The notes: generated by a model from the sequence alone, not told the origin. 64,000 bases of DNA from Pseudomonadota bacterium (GCA_018241685.1 JAFEDJ010000046.1:62001-126000); one strand, 5' to 3'. Positions 8,514 to 17,500 are shown, numbered from the stretch's first letter. Numbers and translations: made by a program.

Positions 8514-8882
8514 TCAGCGGAAAAGGCTGGCGACGAATGCTACGACGAGAAGCAGCAGGCCACCGCCGAGAATCTGCACACGGCGGCGCAGGGCTTCGGC
8601 GGCGCGCACGAGTTCGGCGTTCTGGGCGGCGAGGGCGGCGAGCAGCTCGGCGCTGTCGTGCTGGCGGGCTTCGACCTCGGCGAGGCGCGAGTCGATGGCG
8701 CTGAAACGGGCATCGGGATCGGCAGCTGCGGCATCCGGCGCAACGGGCGTCGTCGTGCTTTCTTCGTGGCGCTTGCCGACCTTTTGCCACAGCTTGCGGG
8801 CGCCCTTGGCGACGGTTGGGGCATGGGCGATCACGTCGGACCAGGGAATTGCGCTGAACAGGGCGGACCAGGGGGCGGCCAT
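8514..8882 (-). CDS. Small C-tail-anchored coiled-coil protein, unknown function
   Basis: I do not recognise this 122-residue protein. It has an N-terminal region of about 40 residues with a basic K-L-W-Q-K-V-G-K-R segment, a Thr/Pro/Ala-rich linker, a heptad-like helix from about 60 to 98 (S-R-L-A-E-V-E-A-R, then A-E-L-L-A-A-L-A-A-Q-N), and one hydrophobic segment at the very C-terminus (I-L-G-G-G-L-L-L-L-V-V-A-F-V-A-S-L) ending in F-R. This is the form of a tail-anchored membrane protein. The ATG is preceded by a purine-rich GAAGGAGCCCCC site. Codon use is like its neighbours, so it is likely real. Confidence 0.7.
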   Translation of the reverse strand: MAAPWSALFSAIPWSDVIAHAPTVAKGARKLWQKVGKRHEESTTTPVAPDAAAADPDARFSAIDSRLAEVEARQHDSAELLAALAAQNAELVRAAEALRRRVQILGGGLLLLVVAFVASLFR

Positions 8883-8965
8883 CGGGGGCTCCTTCGGAAC
8901 GAGGCGAATGGGTTGGCTTAAGGGGGGCGTACGGGGGGCACGGCTGGCTGTTGGGCAGGCGGGAG

Positions 8966-8981
8966 GGCGAACAAGTTCGCC
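8966..8981. repeat. REP-like palindrome GGCGAAC-N2-GTTCGCC
   Basis: Perfect 7-bp arms surround AA in the gap between the tail-anchored protein gene and the aldolase terminator. The flanks (GCGGGAGG before, GCGACAG after) resemble dispersed REP palindromes of Proteobacteria and share the GGGCGAA core with the element at 7013-7050. Repetition in the genome cannot be tested here. Confidence 0.4.
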
Positions 8982-9011
8982 GCGACAGTACGCGTGCGGG
9001 TTGCACCATGG

Positions 9012-9035
9012 AAAACGGGGCCGTGAGGCCCCGTT
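9012..9035 (-). terminator. Intrinsic terminator of fba
   Basis: On the minus strand AACGGGGCC-TCAC-GGCCCCGTT forms a perfect 9-bp hairpin followed directly by a T-run (TTTTCC). It lies 46 bases past the aldolase stop and is a well-formed Rho-independent terminator. Confidence 0.85.
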
Positions 9036-9080
9036 CGATGACTGCCGGCGAGACCGGGGAGAGGGCTCCCCGTGCCTTGC

Positions 9081-10145
9081 TTAGCGGACGATCTGGTTGA
9101 GGTCGCCGCTCTTGTAGCGGGCGGCGATCTTGTCCAGGGACACCGGCTTGATCTTGCTGGCGTTGCCGGCGGTGCCGAAGGCTTCGAAGCGGGCCTTGCA
9201 GACCAGCTTGGCGGCTTCGCGGGCCGGCTTGAGGAACTCGCGCGGGTCGAACTTGGAGGGGTTCTCGACGAAGAACTTGCGCACCGCGCCGGTCATGGCG
9301 AGGCGGATGTCGGTGTCGATGTTGATCTTGCGCACGCCGTACTTGATGCCGCGGACGATTTCCTCGACCGGCACGCCGTAGGTTTCCTTCATGTCGCCGC
9401 CGTACTGGCGGATGATCTCCAGCAGTTCCTGCGGTACCGACGAGGAGCCGTGCATCACCAGGTGGGTGTTGGGGATGCGGGCGTTGATTTCCTTGATGCG
9501 CTCGATGGCCAGGATGTCGCCGGTGGGCTTGCGGGTGAACTTGTAGGCGCCATGGCTGGTGCCGATGGCGATGGCCAGCGCGTCCACGTTGGTCTGGCGG
9601 ACGAAGTCGGCGGCCTGGTCGGGGTCGGTCAGCATCTGGGAGTGGTCCAGCGTGCCTTCGGCGCCAATGCCGTCTTCCTCGCCGGCCTGGCCGGTTTCGA
9701 GGGAGCCCAGGCAGCCCAGTTCGCCTTCGACGCTGACGCCGATGGCGTGTGACATCTCGACCACGCGGCGGGTCACGTCCACGTTGTATTCGTAGGAGGA
9801 CGGGGTCTTGCCGTCTTCGAGCAGGGAGCCGTCCATCATCACCGACGAGAAGCCGGAGCGGATGGCGCCCTGGCAGACGGCGGCGGACTGGCCATGGTCC
9901 TGGTGCATGACCACCGGGATGTGCGGATAGGCTTCGACGGCGGCGTCGATGAGGTGGCGCAGGAAGGCTTCGCCGGCGTATTTGCGGGCCCCGGCGGAGG
10001 CCTGCATGATCACCGGGCTGTCGGTTTCCGCAGCGGCTTCCATGATGGCCTGGACTTGTTCGAGGTTGTTGACGTTGAACGCGGGCAGGCCATAGCTGTT
10101 TTCGGCAGCGTGGTCGAGAAGCTGGCGCATGGAAACGAGAGGCAT
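9081..10145 (-). CDS. fba: Class II fructose-1,6-bisphosphate aldolase
   Basis: The 354-residue protein is the zinc-dependent class II aldolase, which splits fructose-1,6-bisphosphate into glyceraldehyde-3-phosphate and dihydroxyacetone phosphate in the cytosol. The start M-P-L-V-S-M-R-Q-L-L-D-H-A, the A-F-N-V-N-N-L-E-Q motif at 22-30, the metal-site H-Q-D-H-G at 81-85, a V-M-H-G-S-S-S strand and I-N-I-D-T-D near the C-terminus are all diagnostic. The length is typical of the betaproteobacterial CbbA/Fba form. The pyruvate kinase gene lies 117 bases upstream on the same strand, so two glycolytic genes sit together. An intrinsic terminator follows. Confidence 0.97.
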   Translation of the reverse strand: MPLVSMRQLLDHAAENSYGLPAFNVNNLEQVQAIMEAAAETDSPVIMQASAGARKYAGEAFLRHLIDAAVEAYPHIPVVMHQDHGQSAAVCQGAIRSGFSSVMMDGSLLEDGKTPSSYEYNVDVTRRVVEMSHAIGVSVEGELGCLGSLETGQAGEEDGIGAEGTLDHSQMLTDPDQAADFVRQTNVDALAIAIGTSHGAYKFTRKPTGDILAIERIKEINARIPNTHLVMHGSSSVPQELLEIIRQYGGDMKETYGVPVEEIVRGIKYGVRKINIDTDIRLAMTGAVRKFFVENPSKFDPREFLKPAREAAKLVCKARFEAFGTAGNASKIKPVSLDKIAARYKSGDLNQIVR

Positions 10146-10262
10146 GGTTTTTCTCCGATGGCCGGAAGATTGGCCGGGTAAAGACTATAAAGGCAGGATT
10201 CTAGCGTGGCGGCATGCCGCCTGCGCGTCTGGCGGGCCCGGAGTTTACACCGGGATCCATGC

Positions 10263-11720
10263 TCATGTGCTAAGTGCTTGCTGTGGGCCGGGCCTGGGGG
10301 TGTCGCCGACGCGCACGATCTTCATCGTGTTGGTGCCGCCGGCGGCGCCGATGGGCTCGCCGATGGTCAGCACGATGAGGTCGCCGTACTGTACGACGCC
10401 CTGTTCGAGCAGGATCTGCTCGGCCTCCCACAGCAGCACGTCCCGGTCGGCGTGGACTTGCGACATCAGCAGCGGGTAGACCTCCCGGTAGAGGGTCATC
10501 TGGTTGCGCGCCGAGATTTCCGGCGTCAGCGCGTAGATCGGCACGCCGCTGTTCAGGCGGCTCATCCACAGGGCGGTGGAGCCGGTCTGGGTGAGGGAGG
10601 CGATGGCTTTTACCTTGAGGTGATACGCGGTCCACATGGCGGCCATGGCGATGGACTGGTCGATGCGCGTGAACACCCGGTCGAGGAAGTCCCGGTCCAT
10701 CGTCACCTCGGTGGATTTTTCGGCCTCCAGGCAGATGCGCGACATGGATTCGACGACTTCCACCGGGAACTTGCCGGAGGCTGTCTCGGCGGACAGCATC
10801 ACTGCGTCGGTGCCGTCGAGCACCGCGTTGGCCACGTCGGACACTTCCGCACGGGTCGGCACCGGGCTGTGGATCATCGATTCCATCATCTGCGTGGCGG
10901 TGATGGCGAGTTTGTTCTTCTCGCGGGCGAGGCGGATCATGCGTTTCTGCAGCGCCGGCACGGCGGCGTCGCCGACTTCCACGGCCAGGTCGCCGCGGGC
11001 CACCATGATGCCGTCGCTGGCGTCGAGGATCTCCTCCAGGCTGGCTACGGCCTCGGTGCGCTCGATCTTGGCGATCAACACCGCGCTGCTGCCGGCGGCG
11101 CGCAGCAGCTGGCGGGCCATGTACATGTCGGCGGCGCCCTTGGGGAAGGAGATCGCGACAAAGTCCACGCCGATCAGTGCGGCGGTCTTGATGTCTTCCA
11201 TGTCCTTGGCAGTCAGCGCCGGGGCGGTGAGGCCGCCACCCTGGCGGTTGATGCCCTTGTTGTTGGACAGCTCGCCACCCACCTTGACCTTGGTATGGAT
11301 CTCGTGGCCGAGCACGCGCTCCACGCTGAGCTTGAGGCGGCCGTCGTCCAGCAGCAGCACGTCGCCGGGCTTCACGTCGCGGGGCAGGTCCTTATAGTCG
11401 AGGCCGACCCGGTGGGCGTTGCCGAGCGCGCATTGGGCGTCGAGGATGAAGGCGGCGTCCTTCTGCAGCGTGATCTTGCCCTCTTCAAACTTGCCGACGC
11501 GGATCTTCGGGCCTTGCATGTCGGCCAGGATGCCGACCGGCCGGCCGACCAGCTGGGACACCTCACGGACCTGGCGGGCGCGGGCGATGTGATCGTCCGC
11601 CGTGCCGTGGGAGAAGTTCAGGCGCACCACGTCCACGCCCGATTGCACGAGGCGTTCGAGCACGGAGGCGTCGGAGGAGGCGGGGCCGAGGGTGGCAACG
11701 ATCTTGGTGTGGCGGGACAT
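10263..11720 (-). CDS. pyk: Pyruvate kinase
   Basis: The 485-residue protein catalyses phosphoenolpyruvate plus ADP to pyruvate plus ATP. It starts M-S-R-H-T-K-I-V-A-T-L-G-P-A-S-S, with the ADP/PEP-site N-F-S-H-G-T, the catalytic-lysine strand I-A-K-I-E-R-T-E-A, the metal-binding V-A-R-G-D-L-A-V-E-V, and A-T-Q-M-M-E-S-M as expected. A C-terminal allosteric domain is complete. I chose ATG 11720, with GGAGA a few bases before it, over an in-frame codon 60 bases earlier whose extra residues do not fit the family. It may be cotranscribed with fba. Confidence 0.97.
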   Translation of the reverse strand: MSRHTKIVATLGPASSDASVLERLVQSGVDVVRLNFSHGTADDHIARARQVREVSQLVGRPVGILADMQGPKIRVGKFEEGKITLQKDAAFILDAQCALGNAHRVGLDYKDLPRDVKPGDVLLLDDGRLKLSVERVLGHEIHTKVKVGGELSNNKGINRQGGGLTAPALTAKDMEDIKTAALIGVDFVAISFPKGAADMYMARQLLRAAGSSAVLIAKIERTEAVASLEEILDASDGIMVARGDLAVEVGDAAVPALQKRMIRLAREKNKLAITATQMMESMIHSPVPTRAEVSDVANAVLDGTDAVMLSAETASGKFPVEVVESMSRICLEAEKSTEVTMDRDFLDRVFTRIDQSIAMAAMWTAYHLKVKAIASLTQTGSTALWMSRLNSGVPIYALTPEISARNQMTLYREVYPLLMSQVHADRDVLLWEAEQILLEQGVVQYGDLIVLTIGEPIGAAGGTNTMKIVRVGDTPRPGPQQALST

Positions 11721-11796
11721 GGGGTCTCCAGGTGTGGGCGCAACGGACGGCGAGGATTCTAGAAGCAGGTCCGGCAGCAAGTAAATCGTACTGCGC

Positions 11797-13713
11797 TCAG
11801 GGCGTGTCGGCCGATACCGTGGTCCCGTCGCGGCCGCCCAGCTTGCTGCGGTACATGGCGGCGTCGGCGTTGCGGGTCAGGGTTTCCAGGTCCTGGCCGT
11901 GGTCGGGGTACAGCGCGATGCCTATGCTCACCGACACGGAGCAGGACCGGCCGTCCAGCTCGAAGGGGGCACTGATCGACCGGCGGATCTTGTCGGCAAC
12001 TGCGAAGGCTTCGTCCATGCCGTGAATGTCATGCAGCAGGGCCAGAAACTCGTCCCCGCCCTGACGGGCGAGCAGGTCGCTGGCCCGCAGGCAGTGGCGC
12101 ATGCGGCGTGCCGTTTCCTGCAGCAGCGCGTCGCCAGCGGCGTGGCCGAGGCTGTCATTGACCTCCTTGAAGTGGTCCAGGTCGAGGAACAGCAGCGCGA
12201 AGCGCGTCCGGTGGCGGTGGGCGATCAGCAGGCTGTTGTTCATCTGTTCCATGAACATGGTCCGGTTGGCCAGACCGGTCAACGGATCGTGGGTCGCCAG
12301 GTAGCGGATACGTTCTTCCGAGGCCTTGCGTTCGGAAATGTCGGTGATGGTCAGGATGCCGCCCTGCAGCGCACCGGTTTCGTCCACGTGCGGTGCAAGG
12401 GTGACGATGACGGTGATCAGCCGTCCGTCGGCGTTGCGCAGTTGTTCTTCATGCACGGTGGCCTCGCCGTGCCGCAGGCGTTCGGTCAGGGTCTGGCTGC
12501 GGCTTGCGTCCTTGGTGGGCCACAGGCTGTCGACGCGGCGGCCCAGCAGTTCATTTTCCGGAAAACCGAGAAGTTTGATGAGGCGGGGGTTCAGGTAGGT
12601 AAAACACAAGTTGGCATCGAGGGCGGCGATACCGTCCTCGGACAGATTGACCAGGGTGCTGTAGCGCGCTTCGCTACGGCGCAGAGATGCGCTGATGCGG
12701 ACCAGTTCCCCGGCCCGCTGGCGGGTGGCACAGAAGGACGCCGTCAACAGCACGAAAAGGGCGCCGATCAGCACGATCGTCGCCTGCTCGAGCCGTAGCG
12801 CCGGGGGCGCGAGATCCTCTCCTGAGGCGCTGTCGAAGAGCAGTGTCCACACGCGGCTGTCCAGTTCCAGCACGCTGCGGCTGCTGACCGGACCGTTTTC
12901 GGGGCGTGAGGGATGGTTGTCGAACAGCAGGTTGGCGGGAGTGGTGTCGTGGCCGTCGTAGATGCGCAGGCGCACACGCGAGGTGGCGTCCCCGACGGCG
13001 CTGCTGATCAGGTCGTTCATACGGAAGGGGCTGTAGATCCAGCCCATGAAGGCGGCCTCCCTTTGTGCGGGGGTGGCCAGCGCCGCATCCGGCCTGAACA
13101 CCGGCAGATACAGCAGGACGCCGGCCTGGGTGTCGGTGGCAGTCTCCTGCACCAGCCTCACTTTGCCGGAGAGTGCCGGTATGCCCAGCTGGCGCGAGCG
13201 GGCCATCGCCTCGCGGCGCACCGGTTCGGAATACATGTCGAAGCCGAGGGCCCGCTGATTGCGCCAGTCGAAGGGCTCCAGATAAATGATTGCGGTGTAT
13301 TCGTTACGCCTGCCCGGCGGGTTCAGGTGGTAGTCGGTAAAGCCCTGGGCACGCATCGCCCGCTCGTGGCGTGCCATATCGGCTGCCCGCAGCGGCACTG
13401 CCAGGCCGACCCCCTGGATGCCTGGATAGTCTTCCGACAGGCGCAAGGCGTCCACGTACTGCCCCCATTCCTGGCGGGTGACTTCCCGGGAGGCGGCGAA
13501 AAGGGCCCGTGCGCCCCTCAGGACCTGCCGGTAGGCCTTGAAGCGCTCGTCGATCTTCAGCGTGATCTCGCCGGTTTCGGCATTGAAAGCCCGCTGCAGG
13601 GCTTCCCGGTGGCCGGTTTCGATGCGCTGCCATGCGATGCCGCCAGCAACCGTGCTTAGAATGAGCGCGGTCAGCGTGGGGATGACTATCGTGGGCTGCA
13701 GATAGCGCAGCAT
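11797..13713 (-). CDS. Membrane CHASE-PAS diguanylate cyclase
   Basis: The 638-residue protein has an N-terminal membrane helix (about 8-28), a periplasmic CHASE-type sensor (about 40-300, including Y-P-G-I-Q-G-V-G and E-P-F-D-W-R-N), a second membrane helix near 315-335, a PAS domain (about 350-460), and a GGDEF domain with the signature GGDEF at 552-556. An inhibitory-site R-A-S-D at 543-546 lies five residues before it, as in product-inhibited cyclases. No EAL domain follows. It should make cyclic di-GMP in response to an external ligand. It is divergent from the rhamnose gene block, a plausible link to surface polysaccharide control but not proven. Confidence 0.92.
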   Translation of the reverse strand: MLRYLQPTIVIPTLTALILSTVAGGIAWQRIETGHREALQRAFNAETGEITLKIDERFKAYRQVLRGARALFAASREVTRQEWGQYVDALRLSEDYPGIQGVGLAVPLRAADMARHERAMRAQGFTDYHLNPPGRRNEYTAIIYLEPFDWRNQRALGFDMYSEPVRREAMARSRQLGIPALSGKVRLVQETATDTQAGVLLYLPVFRPDAALATPAQREAAFMGWIYSPFRMNDLISSAVGDATSRVRLRIYDGHDTTPANLLFDNHPSRPENGPVSSRSVLELDSRVWTLLFDSASGEDLAPPALRLEQATIVLIGALFVLLTASFCATRQRAGELVRISASLRRSEARYSTLVNLSEDGIAALDANLCFTYLNPRLIKLLGFPENELLGRRVDSLWPTKDASRSQTLTERLRHGEATVHEEQLRNADGRLITVIVTLAPHVDETGALQGGILTITDISERKASEERIRYLATHDPLTGLANRTMFMEQMNNSLLIAHRHRTRFALLFLDLDHFKEVNDSLGHAAGDALLQETARRMRHCLRASDLLARQGGDEFLALLHDIHGMDEAFAVADKIRRSISAPFELDGRSCSVSVSIGIALYPDHGQDLETLTRNADAAMYRSKLGGRDGTTVSADTP

Positions 13714-13946
13714 CCTGTCCTCTTCAAAGACGTGCAGGCATTTGCCATCATGCCGGAAATCCCTGACCCCAACGGCATTTGCCGGGCGGGATCAGGTACT
13801 TTCTTCAGAGCTTGCACACGTGTGTTTTTTTTGGGTGAGATAATCGAAACAACTCGTCGAGCATTCACCACTCTGCGGTTGCGGCAGGTGTTGCAAGAGA
13901 TTGAGTTTGTCATAATCCCGCCTGAATAGTTTATCCAAGGACATCC

Positions 13947-15005
13947 ATGATTCTCGTAACCGGCGGTGCCGGCTTTATCGGCGCCAACTTCGTACTGGAC
14001 TGGCTTGCAACGCGTGACGAGCCGGTACTCAATCTGGACGCCCTGACCTATGCGGGCAACCGGGAGAACCTGGCCTCCCTGGACGGCGATGCGCGGCACG
14101 TGTTCGTGCACGGCGACATCTGCGACCGCGCCCTGATCGACCGCCTGCTCGCCGAACACCAGCCCCGCGCCATCGTCCACTTCGCCGCCGAAAGCCACGT
14201 GGACCGCAGCATCCACGGCCCCGGCGAATTCATGCGCACCAACGTCGAGGGCACCTTCACCCTCCTCGAAGCCGCCCGCGCCCACTGGCAGGGCCTCGAC
14301 GGCGACGCCAAGGCCGCCTTCCGCTTCCACCACGTCAGCACCGACGAGGTCTACGGCTCCCTGGGCCCGAACGACCCGGCTTTCACCGAAACCAAGACCT
14401 ACGAGCCCAACAGCCCGTACTCCGCCAGCAAGGCCGCCTCCGACCACCTCGTGCGCGCCTGGCACCACACCTACGGCCTGCCGGTCACCACCAGCAACTG
14501 CTCCAACAACTACGGCCCGTACCACTTCCCCGAGAAGCTCATCCCGCTGATCATCGCCAACGCCCTGGCCGGCAAGCCGCTGCCGGTCTATGGCGACGGC
14601 CAGCAGATCCGCGACTGGCTGTACGTCACCGACCACTGCAGCGCCATCCGCGCCATCCTCGACAAAGGCACCTCCGGCGAGGTCTACAACGTCGGCGGCT
14701 GGAACGAGAAACCCAACATCGACATCGTCAAGACCCTCTGCGCGCTGCTCGACGAACTCCAGCCCGATCCCGCCGGCAGCTACAGCCGCCTCATCACCTA
14801 CGTCGCCGACCGCCCCGGCCACGACCGCCGCTACGCCATCGACGCCCGCAAGATCGAACGCGAACTCGGCTGGCGCCCCGCCGAAACCTTCGAGACCGGC
14901 ATCCGCAAGACCGTCGCCTGGTACCTCGAACACCAGGACTGGGTCGCCCACGTGCAAAGCGGCGCCTACCGCGAGTGGGTCGAGAAGAACTACGCCGCCC
15001 GCTGA
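13947..15005 (+). CDS. rfbB: dTDP-glucose 4,6-dehydratase
   Basis: The 352-residue short-chain dehydrogenase acts second in dTDP-L-rhamnose synthesis, turning dTDP-glucose into the 4-keto-6-deoxy sugar with bound NAD. The G-G-A-G-F-I-G motif is at residues 6-12, the catalytic S-T-D-E-V-Y-G strand and Y-S-A-S-K-A-A-S follow, then S-N-C-S-N-N-Y-G-P-Y and R-D-W-L-Y-V. It opens a four-gene rfbBDAC run on the plus strand, with the next gene 12 bases later. Third codon positions are overwhelmingly C, more uniform than in the flanking genes. The 233-base upstream gap is AT-rich and should hold the promoter. Confidence 0.97.
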   Translation: MILVTGGAGFIGANFVLDWLATRDEPVLNLDALTYAGNRENLASLDGDARHVFVHGDICDRALIDRLLAEHQPRAIVHFAAESHVDRSIHGPGEFMRTNVEGTFTLLEAARAHWQGLDGDAKAAFRFHHVSTDEVYGSLGPNDPAFTETKTYEPNSPYSASKAASDHLVRAWHHTYGLPVTTSNCSNNYGPYHFPEKLIPLIIANALAGKPLPVYGDGQQIRDWLYVTDHCSAIRAILDKGTSGEVYNVGGWNEKPNIDIVKTLCALLDELQPDPAGSYSRLITYVADRPGHDRRYAIDARKIERELGWRPAETFETGIRKTVAWYLEHQDWVAHVQSGAYREWVEKNYAAR

Positions 15006-15017
15006 AAGGACGCCCCG

Positions 15018-15914
15018 ATGAAGATCCTCCTCTTCGGCAAGAACGGCCAGGTCGGCTGGGAACTGCAGCGCAGCCTCGCGCCCTTGGGTGAAGTCATCGC
15101 CCTCGACCACGACGGCGCCCCGGGCCTGTCCGGCAACTTCGCCGACCCGGACAGCCTCGCCGCCACCGTCGACGCCGTCGCCCCCGACCTCATCGTCAAC
15201 GCCGCCGCCCATACCGCCGTCGACAAGGCCGAAAGCGAACCCGACTTCGCCCGCGCCCTCAACGCGCTGGCCCCCGGCGTCCTCGCCCGCGAAGCGGCCC
15301 GGCGTGGCGCGCTGCTCGTCCATTACTCCACCGACTACGTCTTCGACGGCAGCGGCGACGCCCCGCGCACGGAAGACGCGCCCACCGGCCCCTTGTCCGT
15401 CTACGGCCGCACCAAGCTCGAAGGCGAAGACCTCATCCGTGCGAGCGGCTGTCGCCACCTCATCTTCCGCACCAGCTGGGTGTATGCCGCCCGCGGTGGC
15501 AACTTTGCCAAGACCATGCTCCGGCTGGCCGCCGAGCGCGAGCAGCTCACCGTCATCGACGATCAGCACGGCGCCCCCACCGGCGCCGAACTCCTTGCCG
15601 ACGTCACCGCCCACGCCGCCCGCGCCACCCTGGCCAATCCCGAGCTCGGCGGCCTCTACCACCTCGTCGCCGGCGGCGAGACCACCTGGCACGCCTACGC
15701 CTGCCACGTCATCGAGTTCGCCCGCGCCCGCGGCATCCCGCTCAAGGTCGCGCTGGACGCGATCCGCCCGGTGCCCACCAGCGCCTTCCCGACGCCTGCG
15801 GCCCGCCCGGCCAACTCCCGCCTCGACACCCGCAAGCTGCAGGCCGCCTTCGGCCTTCGCCTCCCGGCCTGGGAGCAGGGCGTCGACCGCATGCTCACCG
15901 AAATCCTGAATTGA
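15018..15914 (+). CDS. rfbD: dTDP-4-dehydrorhamnose reductase
   Basis: The 298-residue protein reduces dTDP-4-keto-rhamnose to dTDP-L-rhamnose, the last step of the pathway. It starts M-K-I-L-L-F-G-K-N-G-Q-V-G-W-E-L, the RfbD form of the Rossmann motif. It carries N-A-A-A-H-T-A-V-D-K-A-E, S-T-D-Y-V-F-D-G and Y-G-R-T-K-L-E-G-E, then R-T-S-W-V-Y near 150-175. It is second in the rfbBDAC run with a GAAAGGA ribosome site. C-ending codons dominate here too. Confidence 0.97.
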   Translation: MKILLFGKNGQVGWELQRSLAPLGEVIALDHDGAPGLSGNFADPDSLAATVDAVAPDLIVNAAAHTAVDKAESEPDFARALNALAPGVLAREAARRGALLVHYSTDYVFDGSGDAPRTEDAPTGPLSVYGRTKLEGEDLIRASGCRHLIFRTSWVYAARGGNFAKTMLRLAAEREQLTVIDDQHGAPTGAELLADVTAHAARATLANPELGGLYHLVAGGETTWHAYACHVIEFARARGIPLKVALDAIRPVPTSAFPTPAARPANSRLDTRKLQAAFGLRLPAWEQGVDRMLTEILN

Positions 15915-15931
15915 CCTTACCGGACGCACCC

Positions 15932-16822
15932 ATGACCACCTCGCAACGCAAAGGCCTCATCCTCGCCGGCGGCTCCGGCACCCGGCTCCACCCCGCCACC
16001 CTGGCGGTGTCCAAGCAGCTCATCCCGGTCTACGACAAACCGATGATCTACTACCCCCTCAGCACCCTCATGCTGGCGGGCATCCGCGACATCCTGATCA
16101 TCTCCACCCCCCAGGACACCCCGCGCTTCACCCAGCTGCTCGGTGACGGCAGCCAGTGGGGCCTCAACTTGCAGTACGCCGTCCAGCCCAGTCCCGACGG
16201 CCTCGCCCAGGCCTTCCTGATCGGCGAAGACTTCGTCGGCAACGCCCCCAGCGCCCTCGTGCTCGGCGACAATCTCTTCTACGGCCACGACTTCGCGAGC
16301 GACCTGCGCCAAGCCACCCAGAACACCGACGGCGCCACCGTCTTCGCTTACCCGGTCACCGACCCCGAACGCTACGGCGTCGTCGAATTCGACGCCGACG
16401 GCCACGCCATCAGCCTCGAAGAGAAGCCCAAGGTCCCCAAGAGCCGCTACGCCGTCACCGGCCTCTACTTCTACGACAACCGGGTGGTCGAGGTCGCCAA
16501 GTCCATCCAGCCCAGCCCGCGGGGCGAACTGGAGATCACCGACGTCAATCGCCAGTACCTGGAGTGGGGCGCCCTCGACGTCCAGGTCATGGGCCGCGGC
16601 CACGCCTGGCTCGACACCGGCACCCACGAAAGCCTGCTCGACGCCAGCCTGTTCATCCAGACCATCGAGAAGCGCCAGGGCCTCAAGATCGCCTGCCCCG
16701 AAGAGATCGCCTGGCGGGCCGGCTGGATCGACGCTGCCCACCTGCAGAAGCTCGCCGCGCCCCTCGCCAAGAACGGCTACGGCCAGTACCTGCTGCGCCT
16801 CCTCGAAGAGAAGGTGTTCTGA
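15932..16822 (+). CDS. rfbA: Glucose-1-phosphate thymidylyltransferase
   Basis: The protein (296 residues from ATG 15932) makes dTDP-glucose from glucose-1-phosphate and dTTP, the first step of the rhamnose pathway. The nucleotidyltransferase motif G-G-S-G-T-R-L-H-P is near residues 14-22, followed by K-Q-L-I-P-V-Y-D-K-P-M-I-Y-Y-P-L-S. L-G-D-N-L-F-Y-G-H and the C-terminal W-L-D-T-G-T-H complete the family pattern. I prefer ATG 15932 over an in-frame TTG 21 bases upstream that overlaps the rfbD stop. The stop overlaps the start of rfbC (TGATG), so the two are coupled. Confidence 0.96.
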   Translation: MTTSQRKGLILAGGSGTRLHPATLAVSKQLIPVYDKPMIYYPLSTLMLAGIRDILIISTPQDTPRFTQLLGDGSQWGLNLQYAVQPSPDGLAQAFLIGEDFVGNAPSALVLGDNLFYGHDFASDLRQATQNTDGATVFAYPVTDPERYGVVEFDADGHAISLEEKPKVPKSRYAVTGLYFYDNRVVEVAKSIQPSPRGELEITDVNRQYLEWGALDVQVMGRGHAWLDTGTHESLLDASLFIQTIEKRQGLKIACPEEIAWRAGWIDAAHLQKLAAPLAKNGYGQYLLRLLEEKVF

Positions 16823-17376
16823 TGAACGTCACCGAAACCCGCATCCCGGGCCTCTTGATCATCGAGCCGAAAGTCTTCGGGGATGCCCGCGGCTTCTTCA
16901 TGGAGAGCTTCAACGCCCAGGCCTTCCGCGAGGCCACCGGGCTCGAGGTGGACTTCGTGCAGGACAACCATTCCCGCTCCGGCAAGGGCGTGCTGCGCGG
17001 CCTGCACTACCAGATCCAGCACCCGCAGGGAAAGCTCGTACGGGTCGTCAAGGGCCGCGTCTTCGACGTGGCGGTGGACCTGCGCCGTGGATCGCCGACC
17101 TTCGGGCAGTGGGACGGGGTCGAACTCAGCGAGGACAACCACCGGCAACTGTGGGTCCCGCCGGGCTTTGCGCACGGCTTCGTGGTGCTCAGTGAGACGG
17201 CAGACTTCCTGTACAAGACGACGGACTACTACGCGCCGCAGTTCGAGCGCAGCCTGGCCTGGAACGACCCGACGGTGGGTGTGGCGTGGCCGCTGCATGA
17301 GCTGGATGGTGCGCCGTTGCTGTCGGCCAAGGATCAGGCCGGGAAGGTGTTGGCCGAGTGCGAGACTTTCGACTGA
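16822..17376 (+). CDS. rfbC: dTDP-4-dehydrorhamnose 3,5-epimerase
   Basis: The 184-residue cupin-fold enzyme epimerises dTDP-4-keto-6-deoxyglucose at C3 and C5. The start I-P-G-L-L-I-I-E-P-K-V-F-G-D-A-R-G-F-F, the R-G-L-H-Y-Q motif with catalytic H62, and the P-P-G-F-A-H-G-F-V-V-L strand match the family. The length is normal. The ATG overlaps the rfbA stop by one base, so translation is coupled. Unlike rfbB, D and A, its 3' half returns to mixed G/C codon endings. Confidence 0.96.
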   Translation: MNVTETRIPGLLIIEPKVFGDARGFFMESFNAQAFREATGLEVDFVQDNHSRSGKGVLRGLHYQIQHPQGKLVRVVKGRVFDVAVDLRRGSPTFGQWDGVELSEDNHRQLWVPPGFAHGFVVLSETADFLYKTTDYYAPQFERSLAWNDPTVGVAWPLHELDGAPLLSAKDQAGKVLAECETFD

Positions 17377-17435
17377 GCCTGAACGGTCGCGCCGGCGAAT
17401 TGGGTGATACCCGTCCTCGCCCGACAACTATTTCT

Positions 17436-17465
17436 TTGTTTGCACCGTGGGGCGCGCGCGATAAT
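17436..17465 (+). promoter_or_regulatory. Candidate sigma70 promoter of wecB
   Basis: A TTGTTT hexamer (17436-17441) and a GATAAT hexamer (17460-17465) are 18 bases apart in the 124-base gap before wecB. The -10 matches consensus at 5 of 6 bases. It suggests wecB has its own transcript beside the rhamnose genes. Confidence 0.45.
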
Positions 17466-17500
17466 GTGCCCCTGTCATCTTTTGTCCGTGGAGCCTCCGT

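Noticed and set aside
6950..8704. Plus-strand 584-codon open frame over the DUF3422 region
   Set aside because: Antisense to a well-supported DUF3422 gene; sequence is His/Gln/Gly-rich and typical of a shadow frame.
13732..13929. 65-codon plus frame in the gap before rfbB
   Set aside because: No ribosome site or known family; the sequence is AT-rich and better read as the promoter and leader region of rfbB.
13686..15929. Long minus-strand open frame of about 747 codons
   Set aside because: It lies antisense to rfbB and rfbD, which have full family motifs. The frame is open because C-ending codons on the plus strand leave few stops on the other strand; the translated product is low-complexity Gly/Ala/Val.
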